A DNA stretch of 23,333 bases from JAFGJQ01 sp964586145 (lineage in GTDB: Bacteria > Planctomycetota > Phycisphaerae > UBA1845): contig CAZPHH010000079.1 of the NCBI GenBank assembly GCA_964586145.1, positions 1 through 23,333 on the forward strand, given 5' to 3'. How positions within the stretch are numbered: position 1 is the stretch's first letter; every line of letters starts with the position of its first letter. The translations under genes were made by a program, and so were the position numbers. Positions 1-7,666 of the stretch are shown piece after piece. The notes below the pieces were generated by a model. That model saw only the letters and a list, made by a program, of their open reading frames with translations. It was not told the origin of the DNA and did not search any database.

Positions 1-201
1 TCGAGGGTGGTACCCGCGATTTGCTCTGATTGTAGCAGCGGGCGGGAACATTTCCAGCGCCCTGTTTGCGGAATGTCCGGGGGGTCGTGCCGGATTGCAC
101 GAAGGTCGGCTGCCGCGGGGTGTTTGCGTGGGGGTGGGTTCTCTGGAGGCGGTGGGGGTCGGGACCACCCGCGGCGAGCACGAAAAAATCCGTGCGAGAA
201 G
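1..201. other. no gene recognised
   Basis: Open frames on both strands here are rich in Arg, Gly and Trp and match nothing I recognise. None has a convincing ribosome binding site. The stretch is GC-rich and ends with a small hairpin whose arms GCACG and CGTGC enclose an A-rich loop near 178-194, just before the promoter at 202-232. I treat it as intergenic, possibly the tail of a transcription unit that starts outside the window. Confidence 0.4.
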
Positions 202-232
202 TTGCTTCCTTTCCGAATTTCTGGTGTATAAT
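202..232 (+). promoter_or_regulatory. sigma70-type promoter
   Basis: A perfect TATAAT -10 box lies at 227-232, in an unusually AT-rich patch for this GC-rich window. A TTGCTT -35-like hexamer at 202-207 lies 19 bases upstream, slightly longer than ideal. Transcription would start near 239-240, giving an RNA beginning with GGGAAA that either ends at the hairpin near 320-345 or reads on into the structured leader of the gene at 630. Confidence 0.5.
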
Positions 233-239
233 ACGCTCA

Positions 240-345
240 TGGGAAAGCGGTGGGTGTCTGCCCGTGGAGCGTGGACCCGGCTGCTTAACACACCCCTCCC
301 GAGTTTTTTCCCAATGGGATTCGGCCAAAAGCCGAACCTTTATTC
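240..345 (+). ncRNA. candidate small RNA or first part of a long leader
   Basis: Starting one turn after the promoter, GGGAAA (240-245) can pair with TTTCCC (307-312), and GGTGGGTGT (249-257) can pair imperfectly with the CA/C-rich stretch around 289-301, giving one long irregular hairpin. A second hairpin, TTCGGC (320-325) with GCCGAA (331-336), is followed by a T-rich stretch and resembles a weak terminator. I do not recognise a known RNA family such as SRP, 6S, tmRNA or RNase P. It could equally be the 5' part of the leader of the gene at 630. Confidence 0.25.
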
Positions 346-384
346 CTGATTCGATTCCAGGCGGTCTGAAGAGTCTCAGGCTCT

Positions 385-527
385 GCGTACGTCCATAGGA
401 GCGGTGCGGAGCGCCCGCGCTATGGGTGTAGCAACTCGTCGCACGGCGAGGTGTTTGTATGTATTTCGCGAGCGTGGACGTACGCGGTTCATAGAGCGTG
501 CCGCGAAGTGCGGCTGCCGTTTGGCGG
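385..527 (+). promoter_or_regulatory. structured 5' leader upstream of the exported protein gene
   Basis: An 11-bp perfect inverted repeat (385-395 with 475-485) encloses at least two smaller hairpins. One is at 393-425 (CCATAG with CTATGG as outer arms; its outer pairs compete with the long helix). The other is at 435-450 (CTCGTC, GCAC loop, GGCGAG). Downstream are 500-514 (GCCGC/GCGGC) and 516-525. The density of local pairing between the promoter at 202-232 and the start at 630 suggests a cis-regulatory RNA, but no known riboswitch core was recognised. Confidence 0.3.
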
Positions 528-629
528 CGGGACGGGGGGGAGTGTACGCGCGTAGATCCGAGTGTAGGCGGACGGAGTGTTTCCCGTACCGCATGTGGAA
601 GTAGAGAAGATGTACAGGAGTTACTCATC

Positions 630-1106
630 ATGACAGGCAGTACAGGTGTGCGGAATGCCCGCGGGTTGTTGTTGTGTCTTTTGGGGGTCGTGGCGGCTGG
701 CGTGCTCCTTCACGCGGCGAGCACGAGCTTGGCCTTGGCCCAGGAAGGCAAGGCGCCTGCCGTGGCAGTTGTGCCGGCCATCGCGACGCTGACCGGCAAG
801 ATCGTCGATCTCCAGTGCTACATGACGGGCAAACACGAAGGTGACGATCCGGTCAAGTGCGCCGCCGCCTGCATAAGGAACGGCGTTCCGGTCGGTCTGG
901 AGACGAAGGACGGGCTGGTCATCCTGGGTCACGGCATGACCGGCGCCGCCAAGATGCTCGAGCCCCTCGCCATGCAGGAGGTGGAGGTCAAGGGCAAGCT
1001 CTACGAGAAGGGTGGAGTCAAGTACGTGGATGTGCTCACGGTCGCCAAGAAGGCGAAACCACCGGCTCCGGAAGAAGAGGAAGAGGTGGAGGAAGAGACG
1101 GAGTAG
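630..1106 (+). CDS. small exported protein of unknown function with acidic tail
   Basis: This is a 158-residue protein. Residues about 10-37 form a signal peptide: a basic N-terminus, a hydrophobic Leu/Val/Ala core, and a likely cleavage after Ala-Leu-Ala just before Gln-Glu-Gly. The mature part has three cysteines in a CYM...CAAAC arrangement and segments such as GKIVDLQCYM, VPVGLETKDGLVILG and VEVKGKLYEKGGVKYVDV. These look like a small beta-rich periplasmic domain, and similar exported hypotheticals are familiar from planctomycete-type genomes. The C-terminus is a run of Glu after a Pro/Lys linker. The start at 630 is chosen because CAGGAG (615-620) lies nine bases upstream and because it gives a complete signal peptide; a longer in-frame form beginning near 498 would bury the signal. 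No enzymatic function can be assigned. Confidence 0.8.
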   Translation: MTGSTGVRNARGLLLCLLGVVAAGVLLHAASTSLALAQEGKAPAVAVVPAIATLTGKIVDLQCYMTGKHEGDDPVKCAAACIRNGVPVGLETKDGLVILGHGMTGAAKMLEPLAMQEVEVKGKLYEKGGVKYVDVLTVAKKAKPPAPEEEEEVEEETE

Positions 1107-1210
1107 ACCGAACGAACTCCAGCGAACCAGACGAACGTGTACCCCATGCCGCGCGTCGGCGCCGCGTGAGTGCCTGGTCGCGGCATTTGAGGAAAGGATG
1201 GAATATCACA

Positions 1211-1351
1211 ATGGCATCGAAACCCGACAAGGGCAAGCCGCAGCAGCAGCAGAAGCCCGCCCCGACACAGAAGCCCGGCACCCCCGGTCCGGCCCAGCCC
1301 GGCCAGAAGCCCGGAGGAGCACCTCAGCAGGGCAAGCCGCAGGGCAGGTAG
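1211..1351 (+). CDS. 46-residue Pro/Gln/Lys-rich peptide
   Basis: This very short protein is almost entirely Lys, Pro, Gln and Gly, with KPQQQQ- and QKPG-type repeats, so it should be disordered and basic. It has a good Shine-Dalgarno sequence (GAGGAAAGG near 1189-1197) and lies 104 bases after the exported protein gene, before the shared terminator at 1396-1432. That spacing supports one transcription unit. The composition resembles low-complexity basic tails that bind nucleic acid or cell wall, but no family is recognised. It could also be spurious, since such composition arises easily in GC-rich DNA. The ribosome binding site and terminator are the main evidence for it. Confidence 0.5.
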   Translation: MASKPDKGKPQQQQKPAPTQKPGTPGPAQPGQKPGGAPQQGKPQGR

Positions 1352-1395
1352 GACGCCGTAACGGCGCATCCGGAGGGGAACGAAGCATCCATTAT

Positions 1396-1432
1396 CGCGA
1401 GTGCGGCGGTTGCGGGGCCGCACTCGCGTTTT
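1396..1432 (+). terminator. intrinsic terminator
   Basis: A perfect 12-bp stem (CGCGAGTGCGGC at 1396-1407 with its complement at 1417-1428) with a nine-base loop is followed at once by TTTT. It closes the transcription unit of the genes at 630 and 1211 and separates it from the convergent gene ending at 1482. Confidence 0.85.
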
Positions 1433-1481
1433 GCTGCGCATGCCGTCGACGGCAACAGCCGTCCGGTTGCCGAGTCTTCGA

Positions 1482-3473
1482 CTACGGAAGAGCGTCGAGT
1501 TGCTGTCGCGCCAGATTCGCGTGGGCCGTCTGCCCGTGCGTGTCGAACACCTCGATGGCCTTGCGGAGGTGCTGCCGCGCTTCGTCCGACTTCCCCAGGC
1601 GGGCCAGCACGTGCGCGAGGTTGTAGTGGGCTTCGCCCAAATCCGGGTCGGCGGCAAGTGCATGGCGATAGTGCGTTACGGCTGCGTCCAGACGGCCCGC
1701 GGCCACCAGCGCGGTGGCCAGGTTTGTGTGCGTGTCAGGCGCGGTCGGATCGATGGCAAGGGCCTTTTCGAAGGCATCCAGGGCCGGCTGAACCTGCGAC
1801 TGGTTCAACAAGGCGTTGCCCAGGTTGTTCCACGCACGCACGTGGTTCGGGCGTGCGGCCAGGGCTTGCCGGTAGTGCTCGATCGCCTCGTTGAGCAAGC
1901 CTGTCTGGGACAGAGCGTAGCCGAGTCCGACGTGGGCGTCGGCATGGCCCGGTGCGCGCTCCAGGGCTACGGCGTATGCTTCCATTGCTTCCTCGTGTCG
2001 ACCGAGCGCCCAGAGAGCGTTCCCGAGATTGTTGTATGCGTCCGGGTCCTGGGGATGCCGTCGGATCAGCTCACGGCATTGGCTGACTGCCCCGGGGTAA
2101 TCCCCGCGATCGTACAGAACGACTCCGTAGTTCAGCCGTGGCACGTCGGCGTCCGGGGCCATTCGCAGCACGTGGCCGTACAACGTGTCGTCATCTCGCC
2201 AGAAACGCTGCTGCCGCCACGTGCCGGCGGTCCAGGCGAGGGCCAGCGCGGCGCAGGCGACCGGAAGGACGACCGGCCCGGCACGCGCCCGCGCGCCGTC
2301 CCACAGCCATCCGATCAGTGCAGCCGTCGCGAGATACGCCCCAGCCGAAGGGAAATACGCGTACTTCTCCTGTACGATCGACCGGCCAAAACCGATCAGC
2401 CCAAGGGTCGGAAACACGGCCACGAAGAAGAACAGCAGGGCGAAGCTCCACCCGCGGACGCGACGACGGGCGAACCAGGCCGACAGGCCCAGCAGCACCA
2501 CCGCGATCACCGCTGCCCGGTAGGCCGGCTGTGCGAGCGAGAACGGCTCCACGTACGGATGAAACGGATACAGATTTACCGGCCAGACGAAGCTGCGGAC
2601 GTGGAACCACAAGTTGTAGCACCCGACAAGCGGCGCCCGCAGGGGGGTCCAGTCCGTCGGCAGTTCCGCCGTGCATGCTCGCGACTGCGATACATACGTG
2701 ATTCCCGCGAACACGACGGACATCGCGAGCAACGGCCACTTAGCGGCAGCCGAACGCATCCAGTCGCGCGGCGAATGAAGCCGCCGCATCGGCCACCAGT
2801 CCAGCAGAACCATCAGCAGCGGCAGGGGGACGACGATCGGTTTGGCCAGCAGGGCGAGCAGGTACGTCATCAGGCAGGCCGGAAGCGCCCAGCGGCGGGG
2901 GCGCTGCATGTGGGCCACGTACGCGATAAGGCTCGCCAGCCCGAACAGGCTCGCCAGCAGGGTCTTTCGCTCGGCGATCCAGATGACGGCCTCCACCGTG
3001 GTGGGATGCACACCGAACAGCAGCCCGGCCGCGATGGCCGGCCCGATGCGGCGGCAGAGCATCCAGGCCAGTAGGATTACCAGGCCCGCATTCAGCCCGT
3101 GCAGCACTACGTTCGTCGCCCGGTACCGGGCCGGGTGCAGCGACTGGCCGGCCGTGGCGTAGTCCGCCATCAGCGACAGCATGGTGAGCGGATGGTAGTA
3201 GCCCTCCACGCTCGAAGGCCGATCCACCTCCGTGAGAAAGCGGGCCGCTGACCTCCACCCGGGGTCTTTCACGAGCGGATTGTTCAGCAGGTACTGCGAG
3301 TCGTCCGTGAAGAAGGCGCTTGCACCGATCCCCGGCCCATGAACCGCGCCCACCACGACAGCCACGCCGAGAACGGCGGCGACGGCCCATCGCGCGGGTC
3401 CGGGGGGCCGCGCTGGAGCGTGGTGATCGTCTCCCAGACGCGCGATCTTGCTGTTTCGGTTCGTCCTGGCCAC
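1482..3473 (-). CDS. TMTC-like GT-C membrane protein with C-terminal TPR repeats
   Basis: This 663-residue integral membrane protein has a short cytoplasmic basic N-terminus and a first membrane helix at about 28-47. An Asp-Asp pair follows at 57-58 (FFTDDSQYLLNNP), in the first extracytoplasmic loop, which is the position of the acidic motif of GT-C glycosyltransferases. About ten further hydrophobic segments extend to residue 416. The stretch FGVHPTTVEAVIWI...RKTLL (153-173) and the KYAYFPSAG segment (370-378) match the TMTC family, eukaryotic O-mannosyltransferase-like proteins that also exist as TPR proteins in bacteria. Residues about 441-655 hold five to six TPR units (for example AYNNLGNALWALGRHEEAMEAY). 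I infer transfer of sugar from a lipid carrier to exported proteins; the substrate is unknown. The start codon is GTG, with no strong ribosome binding site; an in-frame stop lies twelve codons upstream. It is followed by the terminator region at 1396-1432. Confidence 0.8.
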   Translation of the reverse strand: MARTNRNSKIARLGDDHHAPARPPGPARWAVAAVLGVAVVVGAVHGPGIGASAFFTDDSQYLLNNPLVKDPGWRSAARFLTEVDRPSSVEGYYHPLTMLSLMADYATAGQSLHPARYRATNVVLHGLNAGLVILLAWMLCRRIGPAIAAGLLFGVHPTTVEAVIWIAERKTLLASLFGLASLIAYVAHMQRPRRWALPACLMTYLLALLAKPIVVPLPLLMVLLDWWPMRRLHSPRDWMRSAAAKWPLLAMSVVFAGITYVSQSRACTAELPTDWTPLRAPLVGCYNLWFHVRSFVWPVNLYPFHPYVEPFSLAQPAYRAAVIAVVLLGLSAWFARRRVRGWSFALLFFFVAVFPTLGLIGFGRSIVQEKYAYFPSAGAYLATAALIGWLWDGARARAGPVVLPVACAALALAWTAGTWRQQRFWRDDDTLYGHVLRMAPDADVPRLNYGVVLYDRGDYPGAVSQCRELIRRHPQDPDAYNNLGNALWALGRHEEAMEAYAVALERAPGHADAHVGLGYALSQTGLLNEAIEHYRQALAARPNHVRAWNNLGNALLNQSQVQPALDAFEKALAIDPTAPDTHTNLATALVAAGRLDAAVTHYRHALAADPDLGEAHYNLAHVLARLGKSDEARQHLRKAIEVFDTHGQTAHANLARQQLDALP

Positions 3474-3584
3474 GCGTCCAGCATACCGCGATCCACTTGT
3501 TCGGTGCTACTGGATGCCTACTCGCGTTGGAGTCGACGCCTTCCTCGCAAGCCGCCAATCTCAGGCGGGACGCCGGGCGGGAAC

Positions 3585-5543
3585 CTATCGACCTTCGCCC
3601 AGCCGCTGTTTGATCAGGGCCTCGCTGCCACCGGCGGCCACCAGCGACTGCGGCACGCGGCCCAGCGGGGCGAAGTTGTACTCTGTGCCTGCGTAGTGGA
3701 TCACGCCGGACGAGAAGTCGGCCGTGGCGTCCTCCGGCGTACGGACGGTCAACTCGCCGTCCGCGACCTGTGATTTGAGGCTTGCCGCCAGGTCGTCGAC
3801 CAGCTCCGGGCACTCCAGCACAATAAAGCCGTTGTTGAACGCGTTCCGCTTGTATGTCTGCGATGCGGAGGCCACGATCACCAGGCGAATGCCCCGGGCG
3901 GCGAGGGCGGTGGCCGCCTGCTCGCGCGATGAGCCGGTGCCGAAGTTTCGCCCGCCGACAATCATGTCACCGTCTTGCGCGATGGACTGGAACTTCGGGT
4001 CGTAGTTGAGCATGGCGACCTTGCCCATCTCCTCCCGCGACAGGTCCTCCCGGTAGGTGTACTCCTTGCCGTAGATGCCGTCCGTGTTGAGGTTGTCCTG
4101 CGGCAGGAAGAGCAGTCGGCCGGTGAAGCTTCGCGGGAATCCGGGAAGAATCTCGACCTGCGCCGGCGGGCCGGCGGTTCGCTTGTTGATCCGAATGGCC
4201 GGGGCCATGCGGCCGGCCGCGACGGCCTGCGGCGCGGCGATGTACCCCGCGACGGCCGACGCCGCGACCACGGCCGGGCTGGCGAGGTACACCTGGGCGT
4301 CACGGGAGCCCATTCGCCCCTTGAAGTTGCGGTTCGTGGCGCTGATGCCCACTTCGCCGGCTTCCAGCGTGCCTTCACCCAGGCCGATGCATGGTCCGCA
4401 GCTTGGCGGCAGGGTTTTGGCACCCGCTTCCAGGAGGATCTGCCAGTCACCCGCGTCTTTCGACCGCCGCTCAATGGCTGCGGAGGCCGCCGCCACGTAC
4501 AGCGTCACGTGGTCGGCCACGCGCCGGCCCTTCAGAATGCGTGCTGCCTCCGCGAGGTCCTCAAATCGGGCGTTGACACAACTCAGCAGGTACGCCTTGT
4601 TGACCTTCACCTTGCGTTTCTCGATCTCCGGCAGCGGCACCATGGTCTTGACGTTGTCGGGGCCGGAGACGTGCGGGGAGACCTGAGACAGATCGAGTTC
4701 CAGTTCCTTGGCGTAGTAGGCGTTCGGGTCCGCCGTGAGTCGATCGGCATACCACTGGTCCACCATTTGCCTCGTGTATGGCGGGGGGCTGTCGCCGCGG
4801 CGGGCGAAGAAATCGGCCCGCTCACGCAGCCAATCACGCAAGACCTCGTCGAACGGAAACACACCGGCCAAGGCGCCCCACTCGGTGGTCATGTTCGCGA
4901 TGGCCAGCCGCTGGTCCATGGTGAGGTCGGCCAGGTGGTCGCCGGCGAACTCCACGCAGCAATTGAGCACCTCGTCCTGGTTGTACAGGCCGCACAACGC
5001 GATGATCATGTCCTTGCCCACTACGCCGGACCGAAGCCGGCCGGTGAGCTTCACTTTCACGATGTCCGGCACTTCCCACCACGTCTCGCCCGTGGCCCAG
5101 ATGGATGCGGCGTCCGTGCGGACGACGGGCGTCCCCAACGCGGCCAGCGCCCCGTACAGGTTGGAATGGGAGTCGGACGCCACCACCAAGCTGCCCGGCG
5201 TGACAAAACCCTCCTCCACCATGATCTGGTGCCCGATGCCCGTGCCCGGCGGGAAGAACCGGATGCCGTGTTCCTTGGCGAACGCTTCGATCTTGGCGTA
5301 CTTGGCCAGGTTGTCGGGGTTTCGGTTCTGGATGTCGTGGTCGATCGCGAATACCGGCTGCTTCGGGTCGGCGATGCGGGTCGCCCCGATGCTCTTGAAC
5401 TTCGACATGACGGCCGACGTGTTGTCGTGCGTCATGACGTGCTTCGGGCGAATGGACACGTAGTCTCGCGCGTGAACTGTTTCGCCCGGCTTCAGGGCGG
5501 TGGCGTACGCGGTGGCAATCTTCTCGATCAGCGTCTGGGCCAT
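3585..5543 (-). CDS. homoaconitase/aconitase-superfamily hydro-lyase, Lys4-type single chain
   Basis: This 652-residue enzyme has both the large (catalytic, Fe-S) and small (swivelling) domains of the aconitase/isopropylmalate-isomerase superfamily in one chain. The [4Fe-4S] ligands are visible as Cys322 in LLSCVNAR and Cys382 and Cys385 in SCGPCIGLGEG. The motif ISATNRNFKGRMGS follows at about 400-413. The small domain carries GGRNFGTGSSREQ (530-542), with the substrate-binding Ser-Arg. The SCVNAR and AGDWQ.LLEAGA...CGPCIGLG spacing and the fused order resemble fungal Lys4 homoaconitase more than bacterial two-subunit LeuC/LeuD. Known chemistry of the family is isomerisation of a hydroxy-tricarboxylate (homocitrate to homoisocitrate) or of isopropylmalate; the substrate cannot be settled from sequence alone. 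The start ATG at 5543 has GGGAG seven to eight bases upstream. No other lysine or leucine pathway gene is beside it. Confidence 0.85.
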   Translation of the reverse strand: MAQTLIEKIATAYATALKPGETVHARDYVSIRPKHVMTHDNTSAVMSKFKSIGATRIADPKQPVFAIDHDIQNRNPDNLAKYAKIEAFAKEHGIRFFPPGTGIGHQIMVEEGFVTPGSLVVASDSHSNLYGALAALGTPVVRTDAASIWATGETWWEVPDIVKVKLTGRLRSGVVGKDMIIALCGLYNQDEVLNCCVEFAGDHLADLTMDQRLAIANMTTEWGALAGVFPFDEVLRDWLRERADFFARRGDSPPPYTRQMVDQWYADRLTADPNAYYAKELELDLSQVSPHVSGPDNVKTMVPLPEIEKRKVKVNKAYLLSCVNARFEDLAEAARILKGRRVADHVTLYVAAASAAIERRSKDAGDWQILLEAGAKTLPPSCGPCIGLGEGTLEAGEVGISATNRNFKGRMGSRDAQVYLASPAVVAASAVAGYIAAPQAVAAGRMAPAIRINKRTAGPPAQVEILPGFPRSFTGRLLFLPQDNLNTDGIYGKEYTYREDLSREEMGKVAMLNYDPKFQSIAQDGDMIVGGRNFGTGSSREQAATALAARGIRLVIVASASQTYKRNAFNNGFIVLECPELVDDLAASLKSQVADGELTVRTPEDATADFSSGVIHYAGTEYNFAPLGRVPQSLVAAGGSEALIKQRLGEGR

Positions 5544-5626
5544 GTTGCATCTCCCGTCAAAGGCGAAAGCCCATGCTTTTACCCGGGCCGGATGCCGGCG
5601 ACAAGACAGGGTCCTCCCTGGGGGCT

Positions 5627-5681
5627 ACCGCGGGCGGGGAGTGGCGAATATGATGTTGTCCGGTGGGGCGTTCCGACCCTG
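5627..5681. repeat. 55-base repeat, copy 1 (left of N gap)
   Basis: This 55-base stretch is identical, base for base, to 5782-5836. It ends exactly where the run of Ns begins, and the other copy starts exactly where the Ns end. Such exact abutting copies are the signature of two contig ends sharing one k-mer rather than of a natural repeat. Confidence 0.9.
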
Positions 5682-5781
5682 NNNNNNNNNNNNNNNNNNN
5701 NNNNNNNNNNNNNNNNNNNNNNNNNNNNNNNNNNNNNNNNNNNNNNNNNNNNNNNNNNNNNNNNNNNNNNNNNNNNNNNNN
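5682..5781. other. assembly gap of exactly 100 N
   Basis: One hundred unknown bases, a conventional placeholder length. With identical 55-base ends on both sides, the true sequence may have no gap at all and only one copy of the repeat. The intergenic distance between the divergent genes starting at 5543 and 5893 would then be about 195 bases instead of 349. Confidence 0.95.
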
Positions 5782-5836
5782 ACCGCGGGCGGGGAGTGGC
5801 GAATATGATGTTGTCCGGTGGGGCGTTCCGACCCTG
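5782..5836. repeat. 55-base repeat, copy 2 (right of N gap)
   Basis: Identical to 5627-5681; see that entry. Both copies lie in the non-coding space between divergent genes and contain the relatively AT-rich patch GAATATGATGTTG, which could hold promoter elements, though none is clear. Confidence 0.9.
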
Positions 5837-5852
5837 TCCGACGGCGTGACAT

Positions 5853-5874
5853 GGGGGACGCCGCGGCGTCTCCC
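5853..5874 (+). promoter_or_regulatory. near-perfect palindrome before the lipoprotein gene
   Basis: GGGGGACGCC (5853-5862) and GGCGTCTCCC (5865-5874) pair with a single G-T wobble around a two-base centre. The site lies 18 bases before the start at 5893, so it could be an operator or a leader hairpin. No regulator can be named. Confidence 0.3.
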
Positions 5875-5892
5875 GGGATAAGGATTGAGGCG

Positions 5893-6780
5893 ATGGCGTG
5901 TCGAATGCGCAACACATTGTTCGTGGGGGTCCTTCTGGTTGTGACGGTGGTCGGCTGCGCGCCCACCGTGCAGGAGCCTGTGGCGGCTGATCCGGAGCCG
6001 GTCTCGGTTCCCCGACGCGAAATCCGCCGGCCGTACCCGGTGGACTTCCGCAATTTCTCCCCCGTGGACAAGTGGCTGGCCGAGGCCGGTCCGGTCATTG
6101 ACGACGCGGAGGGCACCCTGAACCCCTACGTTCTGCACGTCATCAAGGCGTATCCGCCGCCGGAGACAGGACTGTATCCCTACCACTGCGATTTCAAGCT
6201 CAAGGAGTACGACATCTACAACGGCGTGACGCAGGACATGTGGTACCAGGGCCGCGTCGTGGCCAAGGCCTACCCGGACGGCTCCCGGTGCAGCTATTGC
6301 TGCGGCCTGACGTTTGAGGTGTTCATCCGGGCCATGAAGCTCCGCAACGAGCAGGCCGGCCTGCCGATTGACGACTTCAACGGCATGGACTTCTACGACC
6401 TCTTCAACCTGCTTCAGTTCTGGTACATCGAGGGGCAGGGCGACAGCCCGCAGCGGGGGATCGTGGCCTACGGGTTGGGCCAGGCGATCGACAATTTCGA
6501 AGACGCCCGGCCGGGCGACTTCTGCGACTTCTCCCGCAGCACGGGCAGCGGCCATTCGGTGATCTTCGTCGACTGGGTCCGTGACGCGGACGGGAAAATC
6601 ACCGGGATGAAGTACTTTTCGGCCAATACGAGCGGCGTGGGCTACCTGACCGAGTACTTCAGCGATTCTGGCGGCAAGCTTCTGCGTGAGTGGACCCGCC
6701 TGGCCCGCGTCGGCCCCATCAGCGAGTACCGCCCCTTCGATCGCCAGACGATCCCGCGCCGCAAGGCGTATGCCCCGTGA
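5893..6780 (+). CDS. lipoprotein with NlpC/P60- or CHAP-like Cys-His pattern
   Basis: This 295-residue protein begins with a lipoprotein signal: a basic N-terminus, hydrophobic residues 9-20 and lipobox VVGC with Cys22. A Pro-rich linker follows. The region SRCSYCCGLTFEVF (131-144) places Cys137 at the start of a helix. RPGDFCDF (206-213) and GSGHSVIFVDWV (218-229, His221) follow. Cys-G-L-T then PGD then GHSVIFV is the layout of papain-like NlpC/P60 and CHAP peptidases or amidases, so a cell-envelope hydrolase is plausible, but similarity is at the level of motifs only. The start at 5893 is chosen because it begins the signal peptide and has AGGA eight bases upstream; a longer open frame back to 5818 would run into the repeat by the gap. 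Two adjacent cysteines (136, 137) leave the nucleophile uncertain. Confidence 0.65.
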   Translation: MACRMRNTLFVGVLLVVTVVGCAPTVQEPVAADPEPVSVPRREIRRPYPVDFRNFSPVDKWLAEAGPVIDDAEGTLNPYVLHVIKAYPPPETGLYPYHCDFKLKEYDIYNGVTQDMWYQGRVVAKAYPDGSRCSYCCGLTFEVFIRAMKLRNEQAGLPIDDFNGMDFYDLFNLLQFWYIEGQGDSPQRGIVAYGLGQAIDNFEDARPGDFCDFSRSTGSGHSVIFVDWVRDADGKITGMKYFSANTSGVGYLTEYFSDSGGKLLREWTRLARVGPISEYRPFDRQTIPRRKAYAP

Positions 6781-6892
6781 CCCGAGTCCCGGCGCGCGTC
6801 TTCTGGTTTCTGCGATCTGGTGTTTGCCTTCTTCCCTCATTCCCATTCGCCCTCGCTCCCGTACTTGCCGCGCCGATCCATGCGGGCTAGGG

Positions 6893-6898
6893 TATACT
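6893..6898 (+). promoter_or_regulatory. possible -10 element for the 6941 gene
   Basis: TATACT lies 43 bases before the start codon at 6941 in an otherwise GC-rich gap. A TTGCCG at 6865-6870 is 22 bases upstream, too far for a standard -35, so support is weak. The downstream genes at 6941, 7656 and 8542 form one tight run that this could drive. Confidence 0.3.
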
Positions 6899-6940
6899 CG
6901 GCGGCTGGGGATTTTCGGAGCGTGATTGCGGAGGACAGGC

Positions 6941-7666
6941 ATGGGCGAATCACTGGACGGACTGGATCGCGTACCAGAGTTGCTGCGCGGTCCGGTGCGC
7001 GAATATGCCGCCCTGGTTCGATCGCTGGGCGGCGATAACGTCGTCTCGCTCACGCTTTTCGGGGTGGTGATGGCGGGGTCTTTCGACCCGCATCGCCACA
7101 CCGTCCGCAGCGTGCTTGTGGTCGAGCGTGTGGATCTGGAGATGCTCCGCGCCCTTGCCGGCCGGGGCTCGAAGCTCGGGAAGGACCACATCGCCGCTCC
7201 GTTGGTGATGACGGCGGAGTACATCCGGAACTCGCTGGACGCGTTTCCGCTGGAGTTTCTGGAAATCCAGCAACAGCACGCCACGCTCTTCGGGCCGGAT
7301 GCGTTCGCAGAGCTGACTTTCGATGAACGGGACGTGCGACTCCAGTGCGAGCGGGAACTGAAGGTGATTCTCATCGGTCTGCGCCAGGGCCTGCTGGCGT
7401 CCATGGGGAAGGAACGCGCCTTGGGCGAGCTGGAGGCCGGAGCGGCTGCCGGGCTGCTGCGCACGTTGCGGGGCATGCTCTGGCTCAAGGGGCAGAAAGA
7501 AGCGAAGGCTGCGGAAGACGTGACCCGCGCCGTCGAGTCGCTGACGGGACGCCGGTTGGAGGGTCTGCGGACGGCCCTGGATCCGACGGCCGAACGCGGC
7601 TGGCCGGCATTCGAGCTTCTGTACCAGGACGTGGCGGAACTGGGGGCTTTGGTCGATGCCTGGTGA
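6941..7666 (+). CDS. nucleotidyltransferase-like protein, probably without the usual active site
   Basis: This 241-residue soluble protein has a strand-turn segment SLTLFGVVMAGSFDPHRHTVRSVLVVERVD (about 36-65) with the outline of the minimal nucleotidyltransferase fold. The usual Gly-Ser and paired Asp residues that bind metal are not obvious, so it may be inactive. The following region (FPLEFLEIQQQHATLFGPD, about 102-120) and a helical C-terminal half rich in Leu and Glu also fit proteins of that group with a helical partner domain. GGAGG (6930-6934) six bases before the ATG at 6941 fixes the start. Its stop overlaps the start of the TPM gene at 7656, so the two are translationally coupled. 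Function is unknown; position suggests a role with the TPM/LemA pair. Confidence 0.55.
   Translation: MGESLDGLDRVPELLRGPVREYAALVRSLGGDNVVSLTLFGVVMAGSFDPHRHTVRSVLVVERVDLEMLRALAGRGSKLGKDHIAAPLVMTAEYIRNSLDAFPLEFLEIQQQHATLFGPDAFAELTFDERDVRLQCERELKVILIGLRQGLLASMGKERALGELEAGAAAGLLRTLRGMLWLKGQKEAKAAEDVTRAVESLTGRRLEGLRTALDPTAERGWPAFELLYQDVAELGALVDAW

Noticed and set aside
240..629. tmRNA, RNase P RNA, SRP RNA, 6S RNA or cobalamin riboswitch in the leader
   Set aside because: None of the conserved core sequences of these families could be found.
2740..3813. Arg/Gly-rich 357-residue minus-strand frame overlapping the TMTC-like gene and the end of the homoaconitase
   Set aside because: A frame-shifted shadow of the recognisable protein, with atypical composition.
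3975..5849. Long plus-strand frame opposite the homoaconitase, running through the N gap
   Set aside because: It is the antisense shadow of a clearly recognisable enzyme and includes the unknown bases.
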